Positions 23,383 through 32,613 of a stretch of DNA of 37,008 bases are shown here, one piece after another. Position 1 is the first letter of the stretch; each line of letters opens with the position of its first letter. The notes under the pieces were generated by a model. That model was given only the letters and a program-made list of their open reading frames with translations, made no database searches and was not told the DNA's origin. Origin of the DNA: a bacterium BMS3Bbin03 (GTDB lineage: Bacteria; Zhuqueibacterota; JdFR-76; BMS3Abin05); NCBI GenBank assembly GCA_002898015.1, contig BDTM01000059.1, forward strand, positions 1 to 37,008. Direction: 5' to 3'. A program made the translations under genes and the position numbers.

Positions 23383-25686
23383 TCAAGATAGACCTCCCCC
23401 CTCAGCAGCCAGGATTTTTTCAAGAACCTCCATCGGATGGAAAACAGGGCGGTGAACCCCTTCTTCGATCTGGTGTCTGCAGGAAATACCGCCGGTCACA
23501 ATTGTCCGGGGATTTTCGCCGTCCGCCAATCTGATTTGCTGAAACAGCGCTTCTCCGATTTTCATGCTCACATCGTAGAATTCTTTTTTGTACCCAAAAC
23601 TGCCCGCCATGCCGCAGCATTCCACCTTTGAAGAAACCACATCAAACCCCAGTTCTGTAAATAGTGCGCCCTCATCCGGAATCCCACCCAGAGATTTGCG
23701 CTGGCAGTGGCCGTGGTAAAACAGCCTCTTTCCCGGCGGGAATCGATTCGCATCGAAAATAGCCTGCAGCGGAATTTTATTTTCGGTCAAATAATGGCCC
23801 AGATACTCAACCGCCCCCAGGCTGTTTTCCCGAAGTTTCTCAAAAAGCGTATTATTATTCAGAAGGTTCTTGTAATCCCGCCGAAATAGTGCCAAAACGC
23901 TGGGCTCCGGGACCACAATTTTCCATCCTCTGTCAATTTCGTTTTCCAAATCATGTGCGACGCGGTTGGCCCGGCGAGCCGCCGTTTCCACCATTCCCTG
24001 CGACAACGCCGCCCGCCCTTCCGCCGGAACGTCACTCAATCGAACGTCTATTCCAAGGGCATCTAATACTTTTACGGCGGCCATGCCCGATTCCGGGTGC
24101 AGGAAATTCGTGTAAATATCGGCAAAGAGCAGAACTTTAGCGGGCCGTGCTTTCCCTCCGGAACTCTTTTCCCGCCCTTTTTGCCAGGCCGCAAATTTTT
24201 TGGTGAACGTGTTCTTTTGAAAAGCGGGCAGACGCCGGCGATGATCCAATCCCACCATTTTTTCCATTAAGTGACGCACCGGAGAAAGCGCACTTATTCC
24301 ATTTGAAAGCGGCGCGAAGGCGCTTCCCGCTTTTGCAAATGTCGCATAATTTCCAAAAAACTGCTTCTCAACCCCTGCCTCACGATCCCGGCTCTCGCTG
24401 CCGAACAACTTCCCGAAAAACAGGGCCGCGGCACCTTTTCCATCCAATTGATTCAGCCGGTCGTGCAGCACCGTATTCAGCCAGGGAATGTCAATACGCA
24501 CGGGACATTGGCGTACACACCGGGAGCAGCCGGTACAGAGTTCGCTGAAGCGTGCCTTTTCCAACGAGCCGGTACCCGCTTCCCAGGCACCGCCAATGCC
24601 GCCGGAATAAGTTTCTCCGCCGAAAGCGTGTCCGCCCAGCACCTGAAAAACCGGGCACACATTTAAACAGGCACTGCATCGCATGCAATAAAGCGCCCGT
24701 TTCAGTTCGGTGTCGTGCCGCATTCTCAGCCGGCCGTTGTCCACCAGAACCAGGTAAAAGGCGCGTTCCCGGCGGGGACGGCCATCGAAAGAGAAGGACG
24801 GCATTTTCAAAGGCGGGTGCAAAATATTCGTGTACTGGGAGAGGGGCTGTCCGGTGCCGCTGGGCGCCAGCAACTCGATGAAAGGGGCAAGGTCTTCCCA
24901 ATGCGGCACTATCTTCTCCACACCGGCGACGGCAATATGAACCGGCGGCGCCTGGGTCACCATTCGAATGTTCCCTTCATTTTCCACAAGCACAATTGTA
25001 CCGGTTTCCGCGTCAATTATATTGGCACCACTGATGCCGACATCGGCTGTTAAAAATTTCCGGCGAAGAATCTCTCGGGCGAATTTTGTGAGATCCTCAC
25101 CCGTCTCGAGCGGCTGCTCCGGATGAAAAACGTCCTTAAATAGTTTTGAAATGCGCTCCCGGCTTCGATGAATGGCCGGCGCCACGATATGCGACGGCTG
25201 TTCGTCCGCGACCTGAAGAATGAATTCGGCCAGATCCGTTTCGGCCACTTCAATCCCCGCACCTTCCAGCACTCCATTCAACCGAATTTCTTCCGATGTC
25301 ATGGATTTGGACTTTACCGCCAGTTTCGCTTGATGCTTTTGGCACACCTCAAGAATGTACGCATTCGCATCAGCCCCATCTTTTGCCAGATAAAAATGCC
25401 CGCCCCGTTCTTCGATAACCTTCCGAAGCACCGCCACGGATGATTCAATTTGCTCAATTGCTTTTTCTTTGATCGCACGGGCCCGGTCTTTGAGCGCTTC
25501 GTAATCGTCGATTGTCCGGACGGCTGTATACCGGTTCTGATTGAATGTGTTTGTATTGCGTCGAACGGGTTCGCTCTCCACCGCCAATGCCATCCGAATG
25601 GCTTTTGAGAGCGTTTCCCTGGAAGATTTGTCGGCTACTTCGCGAGGTTTAATCCGGAAATCGGCATCCGCTGGATATTGAGACAT
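23383..25686 (-). CDS. Fused LutB-LutA-type lactate oxidation iron-sulfur protein
   Basis: A 767-residue protein joining two normally separate subunits of the LutABC L-lactate dehydrogenase complex. The N-terminal ~300 residues are a LUD domain (GISGANIIDAETGTIVLVEN). Next come two 4Fe-4S motifs, CMRCSACLNVCP (near residue 332) and CTGCSRCVRQCP (near 384), as in LutB. The C-terminal ~250 residues resemble LutA, with a good CCG motif at ECCGMAGSFGY (near 685) and HGHCQRKSLGG before it. The first of the usual two CCG repeats is degenerate. The ATG at 25686 has GGAG 6 bases upstream. It is the last gene of the operon, 64 bp after lutC, and oxidises lactate to pyruvate. Confidence 0.88.
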   Translation of the reverse strand: MSQYPADADFRIKPREVADKSSRETLSKAIRMALAVESEPVRRNTNTFNQNRYTAVRTIDDYEALKDRARAIKEKAIEQIESSVAVLRKVIEERGGHFYLAKDGADANAYILEVCQKHQAKLAVKSKSMTSEEIRLNGVLEGAGIEVAETDLAEFILQVADEQPSHIVAPAIHRSRERISKLFKDVFHPEQPLETGEDLTKFAREILRRKFLTADVGISGANIIDAETGTIVLVENEGNIRMVTQAPPVHIAVAGVEKIVPHWEDLAPFIELLAPSGTGQPLSQYTNILHPPLKMPSFSFDGRPRRERAFYLVLVDNGRLRMRHDTELKRALYCMRCSACLNVCPVFQVLGGHAFGGETYSGGIGGAWEAGTGSLEKARFSELCTGCSRCVRQCPVRIDIPWLNTVLHDRLNQLDGKGAAALFFGKLFGSESRDREAGVEKQFFGNYATFAKAGSAFAPLSNGISALSPVRHLMEKMVGLDHRRRLPAFQKNTFTKKFAAWQKGREKSSGGKARPAKVLLFADIYTNFLHPESGMAAVKVLDALGIDVRLSDVPAEGRAALSQGMVETAARRANRVAHDLENEIDRGWKIVVPEPSVLALFRRDYKNLLNNNTLFEKLRENSLGAVEYLGHYLTENKIPLQAIFDANRFPPGKRLFYHGHCQRKSLGGIPDEGALFTELGFDVVSSKVECCGMAGSFGYKKEFYDVSMKIGEALFQQIRLADGENPRTIVTGGISCRHQIEEGVHRPVFHPMEVLEKILAAEGGGLS

Positions 25687-25750
25687 ATTTACTCCGTGCA
25701 ATCGATGTGTTTAATTTTCTCAACCGGTTATTCGTCTTTATTTTTGATTT

Positions 25751-26299
25751 TTAAATTATCAGCAGAATGTGCACCCGCCCCGGGCCGTGAACCCCCCGGA
25801 CAAGCTCCCCCATATCTGCCGTGGCACTGGGGCCTGTAATCAGGACAAAATTTTCAGGCAGCCGCTCGCGTTGGAAATAATGATTCGAGAACAGATCACG
25901 CGGGCGGGGCACAATTGAGCGCGCATCCAAAACGGCAATATGTTCGCGTGCGAAAAGACTGACGGACCCACCCAGGTTTTTTGAAATTGACACACAGACC
26001 GATCCGGTACGGGCAATACCGGCAAAGGCATCGGTGACTCCGATTCTTACGGACGCCAATTGTTTGTCATCGGGATGCGTAATAACATTGGATAATTCCC
26101 GAAATGGCGCAAAGAGCTCCGGCGGCAAAAAATCCGGTTCTGCAAGAAGAACAGGTTCCGTTTCACCGGCGGCCTGCACGAGAGCTGATTTTAATGCTTC
26201 AGGCGAGCGCCCAATACGTTCCACCGTGGCGGCGGCCGCTTCCGCCGCTTTCACAAACCGGTCCACCCATTTCGGATCGAACATCTCAGAAGGTTTCAT
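25751..26299 (-). CDS. lutC: LUD-domain protein, lactate utilization subunit LutC
   Basis: A 182-residue LUD-domain protein. Family landmarks are VRIGVTDAFAGIARTGSV, the middle SLFAREHIAVLDA, and the C-terminal ITGPSATADMGELVRGVHGP. It belongs with the fused LutA/LutB gene 64 bp downstream to complete a LutABC-type lactate dehydrogenase. I start at the ATG at 26299, with AGGGG 4 bases upstream; the frame stays open to a TTG at 26326. It begins 44 bp after rhaB, linking lactate oxidation to the rhamnose genes. Confidence 0.9.
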   Translation of the reverse strand: MKPSEMFDPKWVDRFVKAAEAAAATVERIGRSPEALKSALVQAAGETEPVLLAEPDFLPPELFAPFRELSNVITHPDDKQLASVRIGVTDAFAGIARTGSVCVSISKNLGGSVSLFAREHIAVLDARSIVPRPRDLFSNHYFQRERLPENFVLITGPSATADMGELVRGVHGPGRVHILLII

Positions 26300-26343
26300 A
26301 AGCCCCTGCTTCAAAAATCCGGTCAATCCGTATCATCCGCATT

Positions 26344-27834
26344 TCATTTCCTTCCCGCCAAAATCTTTAAAAAATTCTGTTCATTTTCTTGAAAATAACC
26401 GGAATTCCGGGGCGTGTACGTTTTCAGCTCGAAAGATCGACGCACAATTTTTCTTAATTCCGGCAGGGATCGAATATCGCCTTTCGCAATGGCCTGCATC
26501 CCGATGTTTCCGGCAGCGGCGCCTTCCACAGGCCCTGCGACAACCTCCCGGCCGATGGCATCCGCCGTCAACTGATTCAGTAATCCATTTTGAATCCCCC
26601 CGCCCACTGCGTGCAATCGCTCCAACGATTGTCCGGTCACTTCCTCCAATTCCCGAAGGGTCGTTCGATACTTGAACGCCAGACTCTCCAACACACAACG
26701 GGTGAGCCAACCGGCCTCTTTTTTGTACGGCTGACCGGTCTCCTTCAAAAACGCAACAATCTTCTCCGGCATGTGTCCGGCCTTCAAAAACCGGCCATCA
26801 TCCACATCGATCCAGGATTTTGCCGAACCGTTCTCAGAGGCCATCTTTTCTAAATCCGGATAGCCGATCTTTTTGCCATCCAGCGCCCACGCTCTTCGGC
26901 ATTCCTGAACCGGCCAGAGTCCCATAATATTTTTCAAAAAACGAATAGTGCCGGCAACGCCGCCCTCGTTGGTAAAATTGTACGCCAGAGATTTCGGCGT
27001 AAGAAGCGGTTCGGGTCGTTCCACGCCCATCAATGACCAGGTGCCCGAGCTCAAAAAGGCGCAGTGGTCCGATTCAAATGGAATCGAAGCCACGGCAGCT
27101 GCGGTGTCATGACCGGCTCCCGCAATGACGGGCGTATCCGAATGGAGGCCCGTTCTTTTGGCCAGGTCTTCCTGCAGACTGCCCAACAATGTTCCCGGTT
27201 CGATCACCTCCGGAAAGAGGCGGCGCGGCAGTCCAAATTTTTTCATCAGCACCCAATGCCAGTCCCGCGTGTACGGATCGGCAAGATTGGTGGTCGAGAC
27301 AATTGTATATTCTGCTTTTTTGACGCCGGAAAGCACAAACAGCAAAAAATCGGGAATAAGCAGGAGATGAGCGGCCGTCTCCAGCAGATTCAGTTTTTGT
27401 CCCTTTTCGGCCAGAAGCTGATACAGCGTATTAATCCGGTTAAACTGGATTCCGGTTTTTTCATAGAGTTCCGGTTGGGGCACAATTTTAAAAGCCGCCT
27501 CGATCATCCCGTCTGTCCGGTCATCGCGGTAATGGTAAGGATACCCCAAAAGACGTTCCTCGGCGTCCATGAGCACGTAATCCACGCCCCACGTGTCCAC
27601 GCTGATACCATCAAACCGGTCGCCGAAAATTTCCCGCGCCGCTTTGAGTCCCTTTTCCATTTCCTGAACAACGGCCAGGATGTCCCAATAAAGATGCCCG
27701 TTGTACAAGAGAGACGGCGTGGCAAAACGGTAGATTTCCCTCAACAAGAGTTCTTCGTCTTTGAGTGTACCCACCACGCACCGGCCGCTCTCCGCACCTA
27801 AATCAAAACCGATGTAACGCTTTGTTTTTTTCAT
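26344..27834 (-). CDS. rhaB: Rhamnulokinase
   Basis: A 496-residue FGGY-family sugar kinase that phosphorylates L-rhamnulose at C1 with ATP. The N-terminal YIGFDLGAESGRCVVG is the phosphate loop in the form typical of rhamnulokinases (GAESGR). The segments GISVDTWGVDYVL, GAGHDTAAAVA, FLSSGTWSLMGVE and the C-terminal LHAVGGGIQNGLLNQ are all diagnostic. Length is normal. It is 19 bp downstream of the aldolase-dehydrogenase gene. No strong ribosome-binding site is seen, so coupling to the upstream gene is likely. Confidence 0.95.
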   Translation of the reverse strand: MKKTKRYIGFDLGAESGRCVVGTLKDEELLLREIYRFATPSLLYNGHLYWDILAVVQEMEKGLKAAREIFGDRFDGISVDTWGVDYVLMDAEERLLGYPYHYRDDRTDGMIEAAFKIVPQPELYEKTGIQFNRINTLYQLLAEKGQKLNLLETAAHLLLIPDFLLFVLSGVKKAEYTIVSTTNLADPYTRDWHWVLMKKFGLPRRLFPEVIEPGTLLGSLQEDLAKRTGLHSDTPVIAGAGHDTAAAVASIPFESDHCAFLSSGTWSLMGVERPEPLLTPKSLAYNFTNEGGVAGTIRFLKNIMGLWPVQECRRAWALDGKKIGYPDLEKMASENGSAKSWIDVDDGRFLKAGHMPEKIVAFLKETGQPYKKEAGWLTRCVLESLAFKYRTTLRELEEVTGQSLERLHAVGGGIQNGLLNQLTADAIGREVVAGPVEGAAAGNIGMQAIAKGDIRSLPELRKIVRRSFELKTYTPRNSGYFQENEQNFLKILAGRK

Positions 27835-27853
27835 AAAATGAACGACTTTATCC

Positions 27854-30028
27854 CTATCTTAAAAATGCCTCCATCAGGCCTCCGTCCACCGGAATGAGAT
27901 GGCCTGTGGTCCGGCTGGACCGGGGGCTCAGCAAAAAATAACCCGCTTCGACCACATCGATTGTACGAATCGGCAAATGGTTTAATGTCCGTTGAGCATA
28001 ATAGTTGGCCAGTTTCCGCAGCAGAATTTTTGTCTCTTCGGTTTCAGAAAAATCGATGTTGTACTTTTTCAAACTTGCAATGACCCGATGGCGGGGAAAC
28101 ATCGAGCTTCCTTCAACCACGGTCGCCGGGCTGACACCATTGATCCGAATTTTGGGCGCGTACCGAATGGCAAACTCCCGCACCAAATGGTTGACGGCGG
28201 CTTTGCTCACATCGTAAGGTTCACTTCCCGCTTTTGGCACCACGGCATTCGCCGAACTGGTTAAAAGAACCGTTCCTAACGAATCCTGTTCCCGGATAAC
28301 GGCCGCAAACTCTTCCACAAGAATCACATTTCCGGCGATATTAATTTTCAGCGTTTGATCCCACGCTTTATCCGAATAGCGGTCTCCTTTGTCCGGCGGA
28401 ATAAATACGGCCGCTGTATTGACCAGGATATCCACCCCTCCGAATGCAAAAATTGACTGCCGAAGGGCTTGTTGAACGGAAAGCCGGTCCGTAATATCCA
28501 CGGACACCGGAATTACCAGTTCCCTGCCAAATTGGGATTCAACCCGTTCGGCTGTCTCTCCGGCGGCTTTCATGTCAAGATCGGCAGCCACAACCTGTGC
28601 CCCCTCTTTTATCAGGCGGCTGCAGAACACCCGTCCGATGCCGCTGCCGGCGCCGACTACAAGTGCAATTTTTCGAGCCATTTCCTTCTCGGGCGGCTGG
28701 CGTCTTAACTTGGCTTCCTCGAGCGCCCAATATTCAATTCGGAAAGCCTCCCGCGGCGGAAGCGCCACGTAATTGTTGATCACACGCTCCTTTTCAATTC
28801 CGGAATCGATCTGCCCATCGTTTAGTGCCGTGGCACCCTCCATCACATGAATGGCATTCACATAAAATTCGCCCGTAATTCGAGCTTCCTTTTTATTTTT
28901 CCCAAAGCTGAACAGGCCGATCCCGGGCACCAAAACAACCGTCGGATTTGGGTTCCGCATGGCCGGCGAACCGGATTCCTTGTTCTCCCGATAATAGGCT
29001 TCATAGTCTTTTCGATAGCGAACGAGTCCTTTCTCCACCTTTTTTTTGAGAGCTTCCGGATCGGCGTTTACCGGATCCCAGTCCACATAAAAGGGGCGGA
29101 CTTTGGTTCGGACAAAATGATCGGGACAGCTTGTGCCCTGGAAAGCCAATTTTTGCGCATCCCGGCTGTTTACAAACCGCAGGACTTCCGGTGAATCAAC
29201 AAAACTTCCGATAAGCGGTTTGATCGCTCCCACCCGGCCTCGAATGTACGGAAAAACCTGATGTGCCCATTCCCGTCTGTTTTCAAAAGAGACGTGCGCG
29301 GCACCGCCGAACAACTCATCTCCTTTTGCTTCAACCAAAGGGACCACAAACTGACCCAGCGCATCGATCGTATCGATGGTGTTTCGATAACAGTCGTACT
29401 GGGTATTTCCCCAGGTGAGCAAGCCGTGGGACGCCAGAATAATTCCATCTGATTCCGGATGATCGTGCACGGCATCCTCCAGCATTCTGCCGAGGTGATA
29501 ACCGGGCCGCTGCCAGGGGATCCAGATGAGATGCCGGCCAAAACGTTCATTAAATTCCGCCAACTTGCGTTTGCCGTTTGCCGAAGCCGCCAGGGCAATC
29601 GCCCAGTCAGGGTGCATGTGATCGATGTGTTTAAACGCAAGAAGCCCGTGCAGCGGCGTGTCGATAGAGGCCGGTCGATCGTTCAGGCCGAACCGGCACA
29701 GGGGATAATAACCGACCATTTCATCTTCAAACGCCCTGCCGCGGTATTTTTGCTTCAGCGCCAAAAATCGATCCATATAAAGGCACGCAAAGCCGTCAAG
29801 CGTGATCGAACCCAGATCGCCGCCGCTGCCCTTCACCCAGAGCACCTCCGTCTCTTCGCCGGTCACGGGATCGGCCTGGTGAATTTTTGAAGACGTGTTT
29901 CCGCCGCCGAAATTGGTGATGCGCAAATCGGAACCGAGCAAATTCGATCGATACCGCAGCAGCTCCGGACCATTCATTTTTGAAGCCGCCTCTTCATCCC
30001 ATTTATTTTCCAGATACACCCGTTTCAT
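27854..30028 (-). CDS. Bifunctional rhamnulose-1-phosphate aldolase / short-chain dehydrogenase
   Basis: A 724-residue fusion. Residues ~1-430 are a class II aldolase domain that splits rhamnulose-1-phosphate to DHAP and L-lactaldehyde; the metal-site histidines are visible in HIDHMHPDW and ASHGLLTWG. Residues ~450-724 are a short-chain dehydrogenase with the cofactor loop VVGAGSGIG and catalytic YDVSK following LLTSSAN. The family is thought to oxidise lactaldehyde to lactate with NAD. A good AGGAG site precedes the ATG. It sits between rhaI and rhaB, and the lactate product fits the lut genes downstream. Confidence 0.95.
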   Translation of the reverse strand: MKRVYLENKWDEEAASKMNGPELLRYRSNLLGSDLRITNFGGGNTSSKIHQADPVTGEETEVLWVKGSGGDLGSITLDGFACLYMDRFLALKQKYRGRAFEDEMVGYYPLCRFGLNDRPASIDTPLHGLLAFKHIDHMHPDWAIALAASANGKRKLAEFNERFGRHLIWIPWQRPGYHLGRMLEDAVHDHPESDGIILASHGLLTWGNTQYDCYRNTIDTIDALGQFVVPLVEAKGDELFGGAAHVSFENRREWAHQVFPYIRGRVGAIKPLIGSFVDSPEVLRFVNSRDAQKLAFQGTSCPDHFVRTKVRPFYVDWDPVNADPEALKKKVEKGLVRYRKDYEAYYRENKESGSPAMRNPNPTVVLVPGIGLFSFGKNKKEARITGEFYVNAIHVMEGATALNDGQIDSGIEKERVINNYVALPPREAFRIEYWALEEAKLRRQPPEKEMARKIALVVGAGSGIGRVFCSRLIKEGAQVVAADLDMKAAGETAERVESQFGRELVIPVSVDITDRLSVQQALRQSIFAFGGVDILVNTAAVFIPPDKGDRYSDKAWDQTLKINIAGNVILVEEFAAVIREQDSLGTVLLTSSANAVVPKAGSEPYDVSKAAVNHLVREFAIRYAPKIRINGVSPATVVEGSSMFPRHRVIASLKKYNIDFSETEETKILLRKLANYYAQRTLNHLPIRTIDVVEAGYFLLSPRSSRTTGHLIPVDGGLMEAFLR

Positions 30029-30076
30029 TCTCGTTCTCCTTTTGTCCCATTCGTAAAGTATGTGATGATGTGTTTT

Positions 30077-31300
30077 TTATTTCCTCTCGGTTTCGATCTT
30101 TTCCCGGTAGCCGCTTTTCATATAGGCGTCCAGCGGGTCGGCGGGAAGATTTCGATCCAGCCGTGCGGCTGCCACAATCGGGCGCACATCTGCGTTCAGC
30201 AGAGCCGCGTTGAACATACGATTTGCCAGAATGATTTCATCTTTTTGTTGATAATCCCGCAGCCGGGCGCCGTTCACCAGAAGCGCTTTCGCCAGCGATA
30301 ATTGCAGTGAATCCACCGAATGAAGGACGGCATGCATGCGATTCTCGCGGCCGCTGCACTGATCGATCATATAAGCCCAGTTTTTTGAAGGCGTATCGTT
30401 TAAAATGACCTCCCCCTGCACCAGCTCATAAAAAATCCTGGCCATCTCGGGATTCGGTTCCACAGCCTGGTCATCATCGGCCGCATACCGTGTATTGAAG
30501 TGAAACCCGCCCTTGATTCCGCTGTGAATCAAATACGCCACAATCTGCTCGATATTTTTCCCGTGCGGATGGTGTCCCAGATCGACCAGCACACCCGCGT
30601 TTTCCCCCAGGCGGGATGCCAGCACGTAGGCGCTTCCCCAATCGGAAACGGTTGTGCTGTACGTGCCGGGTTCAAACAACTTGTACTCGATTAAAACGGT
30701 CACGTCCGGATCGATCCGGCGATGCGCTTTTTGCAAACTTTCTTCAAGATTCGCAAAGGCCCGCCGCAATTGAATTTGACCGGGATAGAGCGAACCGTCC
30801 GGAAACCAGAGCGTGAGCAGTCTGGTGCCCAAATCCTTTGCAATTTGCCCGCCCAAAATCGTCTGTTCGATATAGCGTTCGCGCACAGCGGGATCATCCG
30901 ACGAAAGGCTGCCGCGGTGAGATCCTTTTAGAAAGTACGTGGGACTCACAGAGCCCATACGGACGCCCCTTTCTTCGGCGGCACGCGCCACCTCTTCGGC
31001 AATTTTGAGGTCACCCACAACGCCGTCCTTCGAAAAATCCCAGAGAATGTGCATGGCCACGGTCTCCGTCGCCCCCGTGAGCCGGTGGATGAAGGCGGCA
31101 TCATCCAGTTTTTCATAAATCGTTCGGGCGGCTCCGGGGGGCGTGTAATCACCAAAACGTCCGCCGCCAAATCGACCGAAAACCCAACCGGGAACTTCCA
31201 CCCGGAATTTCTGAACGGCGGCGACGGCATGCTTTACGATTTCTTTACCGAATTCAAGTTCCAGAGCGCGCAATCCGGCTGTAATTTGTGAGTCTGTCAT
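30077..31300 (-). CDS. rhaI: L-rhamnose isomerase (RhaI type)
   Basis: A 407-residue metal-dependent TIM-barrel isomerase that converts L-rhamnose to L-rhamnulose. It is of the Pseudomonas/Bacillus RhaI type rather than E. coli RhaA. Visible landmarks are WVFGRFGGGRFGDYTPPG near the N-terminus, MGSVSPTYFLKGSHRGSLSS, the metal-site segments LIEYKLFEPG and LVDLGHHPHGKN, and GFHFNTRYAADDD. It is the first gene of the rha/lut operon. No regulator or sugar transporter gene lies in the window. An AGGATG stretch lies about 9 bases before the ATG. Confidence 0.93.
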   Translation of the reverse strand: MTDSQITAGLRALELEFGKEIVKHAVAAVQKFRVEVPGWVFGRFGGGRFGDYTPPGAARTIYEKLDDAAFIHRLTGATETVAMHILWDFSKDGVVGDLKIAEEVARAAEERGVRMGSVSPTYFLKGSHRGSLSSDDPAVRERYIEQTILGGQIAKDLGTRLLTLWFPDGSLYPGQIQLRRAFANLEESLQKAHRRIDPDVTVLIEYKLFEPGTYSTTVSDWGSAYVLASRLGENAGVLVDLGHHPHGKNIEQIVAYLIHSGIKGGFHFNTRYAADDDQAVEPNPEMARIFYELVQGEVILNDTPSKNWAYMIDQCSGRENRMHAVLHSVDSLQLSLAKALLVNGARLRDYQQKDEIILANRMFNAALLNADVRPIVAAARLDRNLPADPLDAYMKSGYREKIETERK

Positions 31301-31590
31301 AAGCTTTTCATCCTATTTTTTCGGCTGAGATTTTCATTAGCCTGAAAGAGCACAAAGAAAGAAATTTCTCTGACTCTCCGGCCTGTAAAATGTCTTTAAA
31401 ATATGAGGCAGAAAGTTGAAAAAAGCAAGATGAAATTTGTGGAAGGCGTTAAAACTCATCGACAGATCGTACAAAAACGCAGACAGGAATCCCGGTATTC
31501 CGAAGGAATCTTTTTAAAACGTTTAACTCTTACAGTTAGAAGTTTTGTAACCACAAATAGGAAAAACTGTTGCAGACACATTAACAATTT

Positions 31591-32028
31591 TTATTTTGCT
31601 TTATACAATGGCATTACCAGCGGCGGCACATCCATTTTACTGGTAATCGATTGAACAATTTCCCGAACATAAGGATACGTATTCAATATTAATGACCGCT
31701 CCGCGTAAACAGCAAAAAATTCCTCATTGACTTCCACTTCTGAGGAAAAACTTAGCAGCCATTTTATTCTAATTTTAAAGATATTTTTTCTCCCTGATCT
31801 CGCCGTTATGGTGTACAAATCAATGATATCAAAATCATTACAATTCGCTTTTACAAATTCCGGTTCGTGCTTAATATGAAATCCCATATCCTTTTCGATA
31901 GATGCCGGGTATCTTTTCGCCTCCAATTCCAATAATACAATCGAGTTGATTTCTATGTTTTTTAATAGATTGGAATATTCTTTATTTGTCATCTTTTTCT
32001 TTTTTGGCGCCGCTGCTTCTCTATTCAT
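31591..32028 (-). CDS. SecB-like chaperone, toxin-antitoxin-chaperone type
   Basis: A 145-residue protein whose C-terminal third carries the SecB signature: YPYVREIVQSITSKMDVPPL (residues about 118-137), comparable to the FPYARE...TS stretch of E. coli SecB and the WPYVRE...PPL of M. tuberculosis Rv1957. The preceding beta-rich stretch (IRIKWLLSFSSEVEVNEEFFAVYAE) fits the SecB fold. It starts 3 bp after the HicB-type antitoxin stop, the arrangement of tripartite toxin-antitoxin-chaperone systems, where the chaperone protects the antitoxin. A Lys-rich N-terminus (residues 7-12) is extra; an alternative start is the ATG at 31992. The gene is AT-rich compared with the metabolic operons. Confidence 0.72.
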   Translation of the reverse strand: MNREAAAPKKKKMTNKEYSNLLKNIEINSIVLLELEAKRYPASIEKDMGFHIKHEPEFVKANCNDFDIIDLYTITARSGRKNIFKIRIKWLLSFSSEVEVNEEFFAVYAERSLILNTYPYVREIVQSITSKMDVPPLVMPLYKAK

Positions 32029-32031
32029 TTT

Positions 32032-32610
32032 TTATGATACCCTTTTATAATAGCCCTTTCTAACGATCCCCTTAAATGCCCCTGTATTTTTGGCAAATCG
32101 TACTTTCCGTTCTATCTCTTTCTCTACAACATTAGGATCGATCCGGATAGGTTTATCCTCCGGCCTTTCATTTTCATTTGTTCTTGCCTTATCTTGTTTT
32201 TCCTCTTCTTTCTCTCGCATTCTCAAAATGATATTTTGAGCTAACAGTTCATTCACCAGCAAGTTTAGGCTGATTCCCTCTTCCTTTGCCTGTTCCACCA
32301 GTTGCGCATGAAGGCGCCGAGACGTACGAACAACAAATTTCCCGCTGGGCAAAAACAACGCTTCCTCTCTCGGTAACGGAACCTCTTTGCCTGCCTCCAG
32401 AATATCCACAATCGTGACTTCCTGAGCCGCCTTCAGGCTTTTCACGGCTTCATCCATGCTTTTCCCCACACCGTAACAGGTGTATTTTCCCAATTCGGAA
32501 ATAAAGGCATAAAAGAAATGCCCATCTTCATCTTTTTTATCTTCGATGTGAATCGTATAAGGCAGCCCCATATAATATTCGATGGTATGTTTATTTTTTT
32601 TATTTGACAT
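32032..32610 (-). CDS. HicB-family antitoxin with ribbon-helix-helix and long C-terminal tail
   Basis: A 192-residue protein, longer than usual HicB. Residues ~18-80 are the HicB partial RNase H-like fold (YTIHIEDKKDEDGHFFYAF, then GVGKSMDEAVKSLKA). Residues ~90-130 form a ribbon-helix-helix DNA-binding domain (GKFVVRTSRRLHAQLVEQAK, then ISLNLLVNELL). Residues 131-152 are a charged linker, and 153-192 an extra basic tail with hydrophobic and aromatic residues (GIVRKGYYKRV). By analogy with chaperone-addicted antitoxins, the tail could be the segment bound by the SecB-like protein next door; that is inference. GAGGA lies 7 bases before the ATG. No intact hicA-like toxin precedes it. Confidence 0.82.
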   Translation of the reverse strand: MSNKKNKHTIEYYMGLPYTIHIEDKKDEDGHFFYAFISELGKYTCYGVGKSMDEAVKSLKAAQEVTIVDILEAGKEVPLPREEALFLPSGKFVVRTSRRLHAQLVEQAKEEGISLNLLVNELLAQNIILRMREKEEEKQDKARTNENERPEDKPIRIDPNVVEKEIERKVRFAKNTGAFKGIVRKGYYKRVS

Positions 32611-32613
32611 TTT

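Noticed and set aside
23199..23423. Minus-strand 74-residue frame across the intergenic repeats
   Set aside because: It runs through the hairpin repeats and into the end of lutAB; composition is that of the repeat, not of a protein.
24491..24901. 136-residue alternative frame inside lutAB
   Set aside because: Arg/Pro/Gly-rich out-of-frame reading of a GC-rich region; the overlapping frame has complete LutB motifs.
31403..31654. Plus-strand 83-residue open frame upstream of rhaI
   Set aside because: No ribosome-binding site, no recognisable features, and its end overlaps the SecB-like gene on the other strand; probably chance.
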